Origin: JACMLD01 sp044223995
Lineage (GTDB): Bacteria; Bacteroidota; Bacteroidia; Chitinophagales; Chitinophagaceae
Length of the DNA stretch: 64,000 bases
Direction: 5' to 3'
Assembly (NCBI GenBank): GCA_044223995.1
Contig: JBGALE010000006.1
Location: 1-64,000 of the forward strand
Shown here: in pieces, positions 23,587-31,589 of the stretch
How the letters are laid out: each line of letters opens with the position of its first letter
Position numbering within the stretch: position 1 is the stretch's first letter
Notes under the pieces: model-generated
Databases searched by the model: none
What the model saw: only the letters and a program-made list of their open reading frames with translations
What the model was told of the DNA's origin: nothing
Position numbers and translations under genes: made by a program

Positions 23587-25416
23587 TTAAAGCAGCGCCA
23601 CTGCTTTTTTATGATGATGCGTGTTCTTTTTCCGGTGGTGATGTTTCTTTTTCTTGTGCGGCACACCGGATAAACTATGTTGTTTGGGTGAAGATTTATT
23701 TTGCGCTTTATTCCCATTGAACATTTTGTAACCGATAGCGATCAAGGTCAGTCCACCAGCACCAATAGCGACCGGTTTTATCCATTTTTTATTTTTATCC
23801 CAGAAATTCTGTTTATTATGCGGGTTGTCATTGGTGCTGGAATTATTGTTTTGGGTAGATGTATCAGTGTTTGTGGTTTCAGTTTTTTCCTGAGTTGTCA
23901 ATGCTTCGTCTTTTACAGCAGTTGATACGTCAGAAGATGTTTTTACCACTGCGCTATTGTCATTGGAGGTAGCTACTGTTTCATCATTATAGTTGCTCTC
24001 ATCCTGTGTTCGTATCATTGAATTACTTGCAACAGAAGAATTATTTGCAGAGGAAGAAGTTTTGTCAGCAGCATCATTAGACGAAGCAGCTACATTATTT
24101 TCCGACGCATCGGTTTTGCTTTCATCAAAATCTGCTGAATTTTTATTATCCTTTTTAAAGATGCTACCTACTTGTTTAAGCGCAGCGACAATACCAGCTA
24201 TCACTCCCATTGCTGCACCGACAGATGCCAGTGTTACCGGCTCACCTAATTCGCCAAAACCGTTAAAGCCGTTCATTCCTTCTACATTCTCCGAATAATA
24301 TATTTCAGGGCCGAGCAATTGATCGAGCGGTGTGTATTCGTTCATATACTCCGGCCATTCTATCATCGGTAGCATTCCCAGGCCGCTCACCGCTTTATCT
24401 TTATTCCCTTTGCCTTTCAGAATTGCTTTCTTTAAATTCTCAGGTTTGCCACCTGCACCATAAAATATTTCTTCTAATTTCTGCCTTGTTTTTACCAGCT
24501 TCTGGAACCTGACAGGATCGATACCATGAGCGGCAATTTTATCGGGTGATAAATAACTCCAGCGTAACCTTCCTGCTACATTTTTTATATTCAGCTTCAT
24601 GGCTGCGAGTACGCCATTGCGTAAGAGAACAGTTGCAGGATTTACTTTATTCACAACGTTCAGCACTTTTTTAAAAAATCCTTTCTTCTTTTTTTTGGGT
24701 GAAGGCAAAGAAGAACCGGCAGGGGCAGAAGTTGCTGGGTTGGATTTTGCAGCTTTCTTCATAGCTCTTTTAGAAAGCTTTGGAGTAGTTGCTGTTTTCA
24801 GAGGGGTTTTACCTTTGGCTATGTTTTTCTTTAAAACCCTGCCGAGTTCTTCCATACCGTCACCGTCAAAGCCATTGAGATATTGTAAGTCCATAGGGTA
24901 ATCTTTTTTTTCGGTGTACGGAACCTCGTAATCAAATCTGTCCGTTACACAATCAATTGTAATGTGCTTATTCCTGGCTGGCACAACGGGGTAGATATGC
25001 TGAAAATGGTCCCGGTGATATTTAGTGATCCGCAGGATATGTGGAATATCCAGGTTAGTCAGGATGCTGGATATAAACACGGAGTAACAATCACAATCTA
25101 CCCCTTGCTGTCTGTCGTGCCATGTCCTTGCCGGGCTTCGTATCTGTTCGTAACCGTCCTTGTCTTTTTTATAGTTGATGTGGCGGTAAACAAAATGCCA
25201 GATGTTTGCGCATGTTTCATAAACCGATTTTCCTTCTAATACTTGTGAGATTTTTTTTGTCTGGTCAAGTGTTCCTTGAACAACTTTCGGAATGAACTGA
25301 ACCGTGTGAAAAACATTCGCATTCTTTTTTATTGTTTTGTCATTGTTCTCTGATGATGGGAACAAATGGTTATACTCATTGCCCGGTCTTATGTTCCTTT
25401 TCTTTCTTGCTTCCAT
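23587..25416 (-). CDS. Transglutaminase-like cysteine enzyme with membrane segments and long disordered region
   Basis: 609 residues. A transglutaminase/protease-like domain (about 65-165) has Cys108/Cys110 in GVDCDCYSVF, His140 in HFQHIYPVV and Asp155 in HITIDCVTD, the right order for a Cys-His-Asp triad. Then LNGFDGDGMEELG (180-192), a Lys-rich linker, a helical region FFKKVLNVVNKVNPATVLLRN (one of several amphipathic helices), EGMNGFNGFGELGEP before a membrane segment, a Ser/Asn/Thr-rich disordered stretch (~430-545), a second span (KPVAIGAGGLTLIAIGYKM) and a His/Lys-rich tail. It may process or cross-link particle proteins, or cut wall peptides. Confidence 0.7.
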   Translation of the reverse strand: MEARKKRNIRPGNEYNHLFPSSENNDKTIKKNANVFHTVQFIPKVVQGTLDQTKKISQVLEGKSVYETCANIWHFVYRHINYKKDKDGYEQIRSPARTWHDRQQGVDCDCYSVFISSILTNLDIPHILRITKYHRDHFQHIYPVVPARNKHITIDCVTDRFDYEVPYTEKKDYPMDLQYLNGFDGDGMEELGRVLKKNIAKGKTPLKTATTPKLSKRAMKKAAKSNPATSAPAGSSLPSPKKKKKGFFKKVLNVVNKVNPATVLLRNGVLAAMKLNIKNVAGRLRWSYLSPDKIAAHGIDPVRFQKLVKTRQKLEEIFYGAGGKPENLKKAILKGKGNKDKAVSGLGMLPMIEWPEYMNEYTPLDQLLGPEIYYSENVEGMNGFNGFGELGEPVTLASVGAAMGVIAGIVAALKQVGSIFKKDNKNSADFDESKTDASENNVAASSNDAADKTSSSANNSSVASNSMIRTQDESNYNDETVATSNDNSAVVKTSSDVSTAVKDEALTTQEKTETTNTDTSTQNNNSSTNDNPHNKQNFWDKNKKWIKPVAIGAGGLTLIAIGYKMFNGNKAQNKSSPKQHSLSGVPHKKKKHHHRKKNTHHHKKAVALL

Positions 25417-25437
25417 AGAATACTAAGAGAGTTCAGA

Positions 25438-25914
25438 TCATTTCTTTAAAATCACTTCATGACTTTCTTCAAAAGGTATCTTTGTTAGTCCCAGATCAAT
25501 TGTTGTCGTGAGCGTTGCCGTTAGTTTCACCTGTTCATTATTCTGTATCGCCTTTAATATTGAACTCGATACGGTGAAAATGCTCAGTATCGGAATGTTC
25601 ACCATTATCTTATCAATCTTCGCCTGCCCATAAGCCGGTATAGTAATATCCTTATTTACTACTTCCGAGCTACCTACCAAAGTGCCTTTGTAGGTCAGTT
25701 TAACAAAGGGAAACTTTATAGAAAAGCTCCCCTTTGTTGGGTTTTTCAAGAGCAGGTCAATGCGTATCGTTATACCGTCCCAATTGACCTGGTACAGCTT
25801 GGCATCCGGAACAATTTCCAGTTCTGCCTCGGTCTTTCGCATCATCAGGTAATAGCTGTAACCTGCGATCAGCCCACCACCAACTAAAGCCACCGTAAGA
25901 ATCTTTTTTGTCAT
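25438..25914 (-). CDS. LEA type 2-like (WHy-domain) membrane-anchored protein
   Basis: 158 residues. A membrane anchor (about 5-22), then a beta-sandwich with YQVNWDGITIRIDLLLKNPT, SIKFPFVKLTYKGTLVGSS and VNKDITIPAYGQAKI, which is the LEA14/WHy pattern with the NPT turn. Such domains sit in membranes or envelopes and are found in stress and phage-associated proteins. It would lie outside the membrane. It starts 23 bases after the next upstream gene in the block. Its partner is unknown. Confidence 0.7.
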   Translation of the reverse strand: MTKKILTVALVGGGLIAGYSYYLMMRKTEAELEIVPDAKLYQVNWDGITIRIDLLLKNPTKGSFSIKFPFVKLTYKGTLVGSSEVVNKDITIPAYGQAKIDKIMVNIPILSIFTVSSSILKAIQNNEQVKLTATLTTTIDLGLTKIPFEESHEVILKK

Positions 25915-25944
25915 TCAAATGAGCTTGTTTTTACTAAAGGCCCT

Positions 25945-26142
25945 TTAGGGGGTTGGGGGTTTCTTTCTTTTTCTCTCTATATAATCGGAAGTCCATTTGT
26001 AGCCAAGCCAGATAGCACCGCCGACCAATGCTTTCATTGCATAGTCTGCAAGGCCGGCGAAGTCCAGGTTAGCCAGCAATATGGCTCCGGTAAGAAACAT
26101 ATTGCTGAATGTTGGGTGATCTGTTGACGAGTGTTTGTCCAT
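25945..26142 (-). CDS. Small holin-like membrane protein
   Basis: 65 residues. Two hydrophobic segments (about 15-27, NMFLTGAILLANL, and 33-50, DYAMKALVGGAIWLGYKW) and a strongly basic end (IERKRKKPPTP). This is the shape of a class II holin or a small membrane-protein subunit. It is the first gene of the main run of the block after the 138-base leader. A holin controls when wall enzymes get out. Confidence 0.5.
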   Translation of the reverse strand: MDKHSSTDHPTFSNMFLTGAILLANLDFAGLADYAMKALVGGAIWLGYKWTSDYIERKRKKPPTP

Positions 26143-26280
26143 AGCTCGGATTGTTTGTTTTTAATTCTTACACAAAGATGTAATGCTGGAAAATGGTGCT
26201 TTCATAGTTTAGGAATGATGATGACCGATAAGTTCAAATAATTCGCTTTGATGCCAAACATTTCCCGATAAGGAATAGCA

Positions 26281-26487
26281 CTAATCTTCATAACCGCTCG
26301 GCATTCCTATTTTTTCAACAATGATCCTTACCTGGTTGATGTTGTAGTAGCGCCCCTGCCTCTCGCCAATCGCTTCTTCAAATGGCTTTATCCAGCGCAT
26401 GAATGTTTTCTTACACACTTTATAAATCTTCGATAGTTCAAGGGCAGTATATGCCCGCATAGGAAATTTGGGTAGAGTTGTTTCCAT
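26281..26487 (-). CDS. Small HTH protein, paralogue of 27237-27443
   Basis: 68 residues. A wHTH/excisionase-like fold: RAYTALELSKIYKVCKKTF, then MRWIKPFEEAIGERQGRYYN, and the tail INQVRIIVEKIGMPSGYED. It shares the scheme yt..eLs.fYkvs..TF.RWi.Pf...IG.r.G.YY...QV.II..KlG.P with the protein at 27237-27443. It may control the block or act as an excisionase. Between 26143 and 26280 I see no gene and take it as a leader or promoter region. Confidence 0.68.
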   Translation of the reverse strand: METTLPKFPMRAYTALELSKIYKVCKKTFMRWIKPFEEAIGERQGRYYNINQVRIIVEKIGMPSGYED

Positions 26488-26496
26488 AGTTTTAGT

Positions 26497-27036
26497 TTAA
26501 ATGATATAATTAGAGTGAATGATGTGGTAGTAAAATAATTTCAGGAGCGATTCATCCTTTTGCTGCAAAAGAGTTGATCTGCATAGCCGGATAGTTGCTG
26601 GCGTTGGTTTTAAGGTATATTTTAAAATAAGCATAGCCAGCACAGTTATTGGCTCTTCATATAGTGGCACAGCTTTCCTTAGCACCTGAACTTCCTGGTA
26701 GCAATGAAGGGCTTTGGTAAACCCGTTACTATATCCCTGGTTAAGCCAGACAAGTGGGTGCAACACCGGTTCTTCCGAAAAATGTTTTTTATACAAAACA
26801 ATGGCTTCAATAAAAATCCGGAAGGATTGCCGCAGGAATGAGTCATCCTGTAAATAGTAAGCAATAGTTTTTTTAACAGCTTTTATCTCACTCTCCCTGA
26901 ATTTTTCCTGCGGCCATAATGCGGCATAAGAAAAATTCCAGGCGGCATCTGCGAGCTTTATCGCTTCAGTTCGGTTATCAAGAGGAATTTTTTTGCAAGA
27001 TGATTCATCTGGTGATGTTTTTATAGCTTTCTTCAT
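26497..27036 (-). CDS. Helical protein between two HTH genes, unknown
   Basis: 179 residues from the ATG at 27036 (MKKAIKTSPDESSCKK); a frame opening at 27096 adds 20 residues that look unlike a protein start. Helical throughout, with AIKLADAAWNFSYAALWPQ, then FRIFIEAIVLYKKHFSEEP and ITVLAMLILKYTLKPTPATI. No recognised motif. It lies ten bases before the small HTH gene 26281-26487. Possibilities are a replication or regulatory partner; I do not recognise it. Confidence 0.55.
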   Translation of the reverse strand: MKKAIKTSPDESSCKKIPLDNRTEAIKLADAAWNFSYAALWPQEKFRESEIKAVKKTIAYYLQDDSFLRQSFRIFIEAIVLYKKHFSEEPVLHPLVWLNQGYSNGFTKALHCYQEVQVLRKAVPLYEEPITVLAMLILKYTLKPTPATIRLCRSTLLQQKDESLLKLFYYHIIHSNYII

Positions 27037-27236
27037 GGGTAGATTTTTTTTAGTACAGCACAAAGTTTTGATTATGCCGGTGACGCATTGTCTCACTTGT
27101 TGCCGAAAAGCGATCTTATCGTTTCTTTGTTTGCAATTGGTAGCGATAAGTAACGATAAGTCGTTTCGCAGGAAACCGCTCTATAACTAAATCAGAACAA
27201 TTACCCTGACTTGTTTTCAGCACAATAATGAAAGGA

Positions 27237-27443
27237 TTAATTTTTGAGCAAAGGAGGAATGCCCAATTTTTGAAAGATGATTTCTACCTGAGCAGATGTA
27301 TAGTAATTCCCATTTCTTATACCAATTTGGTTTTGGTATGGTTCAACCCATCTTTGGAAGGTGGGCTTTGAGATCAGATAAAAGAAAGCTAATTGCTTGG
27401 TGGAGTAATGCCTGATCTTCGGTCTTGGATTTAAGGTTTTCAT
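27237..27443 (-). CDS. Small HTH protein, paralogue of 26281-26487
   Basis: 68 residues. Reads IRHYSTKQLAFFYLISKPTF, QRWVEPYQNQIGIRNGNYYT and AQVEIIFQKLGIPPLLKN, the same scheme as the neighbour two genes on. Two copies in one locus with an unknown gene between suggest a regulator pair for the element, like early and late control or excision. The DNA just downstream (27110-27160) contains three cgataag motifs that could be binding sites. Confidence 0.68.
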   Translation of the reverse strand: MKTLNPRPKIRHYSTKQLAFFYLISKPTFQRWVEPYQNQIGIRNGNYYTSAQVEIIFQKLGIPPLLKN

Positions 27444-27587
27444 ATAGGCAGTCTTTAGGGTTCGGTTAAATGCCAGTAAATGTCAGGTATTGAATTCAGA
27501 TTTTAAAGAGAGAAATCCTATGCAAGTAGGATAAAATGTAATGCGATTGGTATATGAATCTCTTGCAAAAGTAGGCTCATCCTGCGA

Positions 27588-28337
27588 TCATAATAAGCTC
27601 TTATAAATAAATTGGTATGTTTCAAAAATCCCTTTATATCCCCAATCTTGGAGATAGCTCGGATGATTAACATGAATTATTTTTTGACCATGTTCATTCA
27701 CTTGAATTACATATTTCCTATTTAGTTCAATTTGTTCTCCTAACAAACTAAGATCGTACATCCCGTCATATACCGAATCACTACAAACGATAATTAAGTC
27801 AGGGTGAATTGATGCAATTTGCAATTCCAAAATTTCTTGATTTCTGATGCAACTACTATAAATCTCGCCGTAAATCAGTCGTGTTGCACCATTACCAAAA
27901 CTTTCAATGGGTTTTGACGCCTTTTTTACATTTATGTATGCTATTCGGCAAAGCACATTTTGCAGTCTTTCATAGTTGATCTCGTTTGTTTCCAATAGGC
28001 TCGGAAAATCTTCCCACTTCATTTCTTTGCCAGTGTCAATAGACTGAAACAATAACCATAGCAATGTGGATATTTTCTTTGGCGTTTGTCTTTTGGGATG
28101 ACTAATCCCCAAGATATCATTTTCTATTTGGTCTTCAATATCTACCAGCCTTGATCCATCATACCCATAGGATTCAGCAAGTACAACAAGGACCTTCAAT
28201 TTTTGATCAGCATAAATATCTGGGCTAATTATTCCGTCAGCAATAAAGCCTTCTGTATTTTCCCAGTCGTGCGTTTTCTTGATTAAATTAATTGCTTTTT
28301 CTCTTTCGAGCCTGTAATTATTCTTATCAAATTGCAT
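27588..28337 (-). CDS. Uracil-DNA glycosylase-superfamily-like protein
   Basis: 249 residues from the ATG at 28337 (MQFDKNNYRLEREKA); an opening at 28412 adds 25. It follows the UDG fold order: an early strand LKVLVVLAESYGYDG in the place of the GEaPG/GxDPY motif, then ILCRIAYINVKKASK, a strand IHPDLIIVCSDSVYDGM, and a C-terminal HVNHPSYLQDWG with the HPS motif. Catalytic Asp/Asn positions are not obvious, so it may have lost base excision. Its job could be recognition of modified bases or defence. It follows the block but is separated from it. Confidence 0.6.
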   Translation of the reverse strand: MQFDKNNYRLEREKAINLIKKTHDWENTEGFIADGIISPDIYADQKLKVLVVLAESYGYDGSRLVDIEDQIENDILGISHPKRQTPKKISTLLWLLFQSIDTGKEMKWEDFPSLLETNEINYERLQNVLCRIAYINVKKASKPIESFGNGATRLIYGEIYSSCIRNQEILELQIASIHPDLIIVCSDSVYDGMYDLSLLGEQIELNRKYVIQVNEHGQKIIHVNHPSYLQDWGYKGIFETYQFIYKSLL

Positions 28338-28456
28338 GGTAATTATGATTTTATCAGGCCACCGGTCAAAAATAATTCTAATCGTAAGCTGCCGAGAAGT
28401 TACTATTTTCATTCTTTCATAGGATAAGGTTTAATGGTTAATGGTTTTTGATTAGG

Positions 28457-28480
28457 AATCCCCGCATACCTGCGGGGATT
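28457..28480. terminator. GC-rich hairpin, likely terminator
   Basis: Perfect 10-bp stem aatccccgca/tgcggggatt with a 4-base loop (tacc), followed on the plus side by tttaag. It lies about 120 bases downstream of the stop of the 49-residue gene and 45 bases before the UDG-like gene. The T run is short on the minus side, so strength is uncertain. Otherwise no gene is seen in 28413-28599. Confidence 0.6.
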
Positions 28481-28599
28481 TTAAGTATTGAACTATTTCT
28501 CAGGCATTGATCACAATTTCTCATAAAAGTGGAATATAGTTAATAGCAGTATCCAATCACTACTATGAAGTCAGCGGCCAACGGTGCCTGGCTTCTTAT

Positions 28600-28749
28600 T
28601 CACTTTGTCTTTTTTTCCCCTGGCTTAGGGTTCAACTGTTGTCCTCGGTTTCCCTGGTTTTGTGAATACTGCTTATTGTTTCCTTTTGTTCCTCTGTTTG
28701 CGTTTTGCTGATTAGAATTATTATCAGCCGGCTTAATTTTCTTTGACAT
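28600..28749 (-). CDS. 49-residue basic Asn/Gln-rich peptide
   Basis: ATG at 28749, stop at 28600-28602. It reads MSKKIKPADNNSNQQNANRG, then TKGNNKQYSQNQGNRGQQ and a Lys-rich end. Low complexity, no membrane segment, likely disordered and nucleic-acid binding. Small peptides with this composition are common across Bacteroidota, so the gene is credible though short. It lies 12 bases after the LytTR gene stop. Function unknown. Confidence 0.55.
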   Translation of the reverse strand: MSKKIKPADNNSNQQNANRGTKGNNKQYSQNQGNRGQQLNPKPGEKKTK

Positions 28750-28761
28750 AATATTGATAAT

Positions 28762-29400
28762 TTATATAGTAAAACTATTCAAGCCTTTAATAATAGACTG
28801 TAAAATGTCACGAAGTTGATCTTTTTGTAACGAACTAACATGCTGGTATGTATTTTTTTTTAATACAAATTCTTGTTTATGAGTTCTGGTAATATTTATA
28901 CTCGAGTATCTGGCAAACGATTTATTATTAATTTCCTTTGTAACAACTTCATTATTTCCCAGGTTATAGTATTGCAAGTTAACAAAGCAGCTTCGGCTAA
29001 TCTGGCATAAAAGAAACCTGTTTTTATCAAGCAGATTCGCTAATTCAAGAAACCCCCGTTCTGTATATACTATATCCGTATATATTTCAGCGCTTCCTTG
29101 GTTGGGAATGGGCTCATTTAATATGAGTGCCTTAGTCCTGCCTTTTGAGAACAATGTAATTACATTTCCAGGCTTAATTTCAAACAAGTACCCTCTGTTT
29201 TTGTATGAACTTTTGATCACCACGGGTGCAGGATTCAGTAAAACCGAATATTCGTTGAGGATAGTTTCTAAATCGTTGAAAAGTTTTAATGACCAACTTC
29301 TTTCGTACTCCTGAATCAATTCATTTTTGGCCTTAATTTCTCTTCTGAGTTTTTTAATTGTGTTTTTCAGACGGCGATTTTCTTTCTCCGTTAATTTCAT
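28762..29400 (-). CDS. LytTR-domain transcriptional regulator with coiled-coil N-terminus
   Basis: 212 residues from the ATG at 29400 (MKLTEKENRRLKN); a start at 29421 is possible. The first ~45 residues form a basic coiled coil, then the LytTR DNA-binding beta-domain (about 105-200) with IYTERGFLELANLLDKNRFL, QISRSCFVNLQYYN and INITRTHKQEFVLKKNT. No receiver domain, so it is not a normal response regulator; it may sense through the coiled coil or a partner. Targets unknown. Confidence 0.8.
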   Translation of the reverse strand: MKLTEKENRRLKNTIKKLRREIKAKNELIQEYERSWSLKLFNDLETILNEYSVLLNPAPVVIKSSYKNRGYLFEIKPGNVITLFSKGRTKALILNEPIPNQGSAEIYTDIVYTERGFLELANLLDKNRFLLCQISRSCFVNLQYYNLGNNEVVTKEINNKSFARYSSINITRTHKQEFVLKKNTYQHVSSLQKDQLRDILQSIIKGLNSFTI

Positions 29401-29643
29401 AATATTTCGATTAAGGGGCATTAGCCCTTGGATAGAAAGATAAGAAAATCGTCAGGCTATTTTAGGAGAAGGCAGTCAATAATTTGTGTATCATTTTTTC
29501 TCCTTAGTAATTCATTTCTTCTTGGCAGCCGTCTTTTTTTATACCGCCATCGTTTTTCTTTCCGAGTTAGCCGGATATGCGGTTGTGTAAAGAACGGAAC
29601 GATCAGAACTGATTTGTTGCTCTGCCATATGGCTAAACCCAAG

Positions 29644-30351
29644 TTAGCTGCCTGTGCTTTCTTCGTATGTGTTGCCGAATCTGTCCTTATTGAGATATTC
29701 AATGAAAATTGGGTCAATACTATTTGTCGAGAATTGCCCTCTTATTGCGTCAATTCTTTGTTCATCGGTTCCTCCACTCATACCTGTCCAGCCTCTGGGC
29801 AGTCCAATTTCTTCTTCAATGTCCTCGATACTCTTGCCCAATAGTTTAATATTCTCTATAGTGTAATATTGGTCAGGGTCTATAATGGAACCAAAAACTA
29901 TGAAGCAATCATAAATTACATTGAGGAGTAGCCTAAAATATTCTTTACATGCACTGATAGCATCAGCTTGAGGAATTTCTTCTTTGAGTTCTGGATAATA
30001 GTTGTCGAAGTGGAATATCGCTTTTTCGCGACCATTATCTTTAGTACTCCCCATTCCATTGATTGGATAATAGCCTACTTTTTGTGATTCATTTCTCGCA
30101 AATAAGAAATATCTGGCTAAAGAATTTGTTCTCAACGCACCCTCATGTTTTTCGTACCACTCTTTAAATTTGGGCACATCTGATATTGACGATTTTAACG
30201 TAAATGTTATGCTCCGTGCCGCAGCAACAAATGCACTTATGTAACATCGAGCGCTAAGAAGGCTAAAATCTTCCGATGCCTCCTCAAGTTTTTGAATAAA
30301 GAAATGGGCTTCGGTCACCTTACATTCAACAATTCCAAATGAGCGTCCCAT
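29644..30351 (-). CDS. Cassette-like gene, unknown function
   Basis: 235 residues, no motif recognised. Helical: EAHFFIQKLEEASEDFSLL, ARCYISAFVAAARSITFTL, then a region with charged helices and GWTGMSGGTDEQRIDAIRG. The stop codon falls inside gttagctgcc (29643-29652), the core of the attC-like sites, and the start is about 46 bases after the end of attC-like site 2. This is what a gene cassette looks like. Two patterns, YISAFVAAARS and KEWYEKH, may hint at a HEPN-like helical protein, but I cannot confirm. Confidence 0.6.
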   Translation of the reverse strand: MGRSFGIVECKVTEAHFFIQKLEEASEDFSLLSARCYISAFVAAARSITFTLKSSISDVPKFKEWYEKHEGALRTNSLARYFLFARNESQKVGYYPINGMGSTKDNGREKAIFHFDNYYPELKEEIPQADAISACKEYFRLLLNVIYDCFIVFGSIIDPDQYYTIENIKLLGKSIEDIEEEIGLPRGWTGMSGGTDEQRIDAIRGQFSTNSIDPIFIEYLNKDRFGNTYEESTGS

Positions 30352-30398
30352 AATTTTTTTATAAATCTCAATTAATATACGGTTTGTGAAATAGCATT

Positions 30399-30597
30399 GC
30401 CGCTAACGGCCAGGGCTTTCTGCTGTGCTGATATTCCGTGATTCGTCAGCCCGAACTGTTGCTGAGTAAAGTTAATATAGTTGATGTTATGTTCTGTTGC
30501 TCGGCTTTATTCGTTTAGCCCGAACTACAGATGATAAGCGAACGGGACGATGAGTATATATTCGTCAGCCAGCATAGCAGAAAGCATGTTAGCCGCC
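30399..30597 (-). repeat. attC-like site 2
   Basis: Imperfect terminal inverted repeat: gctaacggccagggctttct at the left and agaaagcatgttagccgcc at the right, enclosing about 160 bases with shared blocks (gatattccgtg, tatattcgtc, gcgaac) also present in site 1. It begins 3 bases past the RES-like gene stop (30601-30603). No coding sequence is seen in 30352-30600. It is the second of a set of cassette-type boundaries. Confidence 0.5.
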
Positions 30598-30600
30598 GTT

Positions 30601-31464
30601 TTACCAAATAATCTCGTCTGTCGTCGTACTGAAGCTTTTTGCATGAATTATGTCGAGTTCTGAATAATCCATTTTATTGTCTTGCGAAAGTGTCGCAAGC
30701 ATTTCATTTCTGCTGACTGAAATCAGCTTAAAAATATCGTATGTTGAAACAGCTTTATTAAATGCAAAATTGAGTCCGATTTCTTTTGCCGGCACACTTG
30801 GATAAATTATTGCGTCTGCCTTTTCCTTTGCTAAGTATAGTGCAAGATTGCAATACGCTGTTGTTATGATATAGGTCTTTGGGTCTTTTTTTGCATGTTT
30901 CCTAAACTTCTCAAACAAGAATCTATATAAAACTATTGCCGCCGCTTTTGTTTCTGGGTCATATTGTTGAATCGTTTCCTCGAAGCCTTCACCATAATGT
31001 TTATCGAAGTCCGACACTCGTAAATGTTTATCTGGTGAAGTAACAATAACTATTTTTAAAGGTTTTTGTATTTCCCACTTGCTGATAGTTACATAAACCT
31101 TGTCGCCAGGGTTGATATGTTTTGTCCAATCATCAGCGATTTCCAAATAAGATATTGGTCTTGTCTCTGAAGAATAAAGTTTAGATTGAAATGGGCGATT
31201 GCATCTTGCAAAAAATTTTACTACTTCTTGTGGGGCAATAAATATATCTGATACTTTATTGAAATAAACTTCGTCCTTTCTGTGAGTTCTTGACCGCACA
31301 ACAGTGGTTGACACTCCTAAATCATCGATAATCACGGGGATGCCCTTAATTGTAAGAAATGTTGTCAATGCGTATTCATAAGCAAACTCATCATCTGGGT
31401 CTAATTGCTCTAATTTGCTAATTGCATTATTTACTGTCTCAAGTGTCATAAGATTGGTGCTCAT
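30601..31464 (-). CDS. RES-domain-like protein in a cassette
   Basis: 287 residues. The middle shows VVKFFARCNRPFQSKLYSSE then RPISYLEIADDW, and later KADAIIYPSVPAKEIGLNFA. These match the RES order, an Arg at the start, a Glu in a YxE-type strand and a Ser in YPSV. RES-domain toxins degrade NAD+. The C-terminal ~60 residues are extra. No Xre-type antitoxin gene is directly beside it, although an XRE gene lies at 31590-31871 just upstream. It ends 3 bases before an attC-like site and starts 7 bases after a gttagcagcc core. Toxin activity is inferred. Confidence 0.55.
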   Translation of the reverse strand: MSTNLMTLETVNNAISKLEQLDPDDEFAYEYALTTFLTIKGIPVIIDDLGVSTTVVRSRTHRKDEVYFNKVSDIFIAPQEVVKFFARCNRPFQSKLYSSETRPISYLEIADDWTKHINPGDKVYVTISKWEIQKPLKIVIVTSPDKHLRVSDFDKHYGEGFEETIQQYDPETKAAAIVLYRFLFEKFRKHAKKDPKTYIITTAYCNLALYLAKEKADAIIYPSVPAKEIGLNFAFNKAVSTYDIFKLISVSRNEMLATLSQDNKMDYSELDIIHAKSFSTTTDEIIW

Positions 31465-31471
31465 AAAAAAT

Positions 31472-31481
31472 GGCTGCTAAC
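31472..31481 (-). repeat. attC-like core (partial)
   Basis: On the minus strand, gttagcagcc lies 7 bases before the RES-like start codon, preceded by ttgcggcaatatatgc. This resembles the right end of an attC, but I find no matching left arm. The rest of 31465-31589 is non-coding, with one small hairpin (gcgcaag ttt cttgcgc, 31545-31561) of unknown role. Confidence 0.4.
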
Positions 31482-31589
31482 GCATATATTGCCGCAATAC
31501 CCATTTTAAAATGTACAGCAATACTGCTAAAATAAGGCGTATTTGCGCAAGTTTCTTGCGCCGGGAATGGAGTAAAGAAAGGATAAGAT

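Noticed and set aside
8046..26142. Classic tailed prophage or ICE
   Set aside because: No terminase, portal, HK97 coat, tape measure, tail fibre, relaxase, VirB4 or Tra proteins were recognised in any gene of the block.
29457..29717. Minus-strand 86-residue frame overlapping the end of the cassette-like gene
   Set aside because: Arg/Lys-rich low-information frame overlapping a better gene in another frame; no motif and no proper start context.
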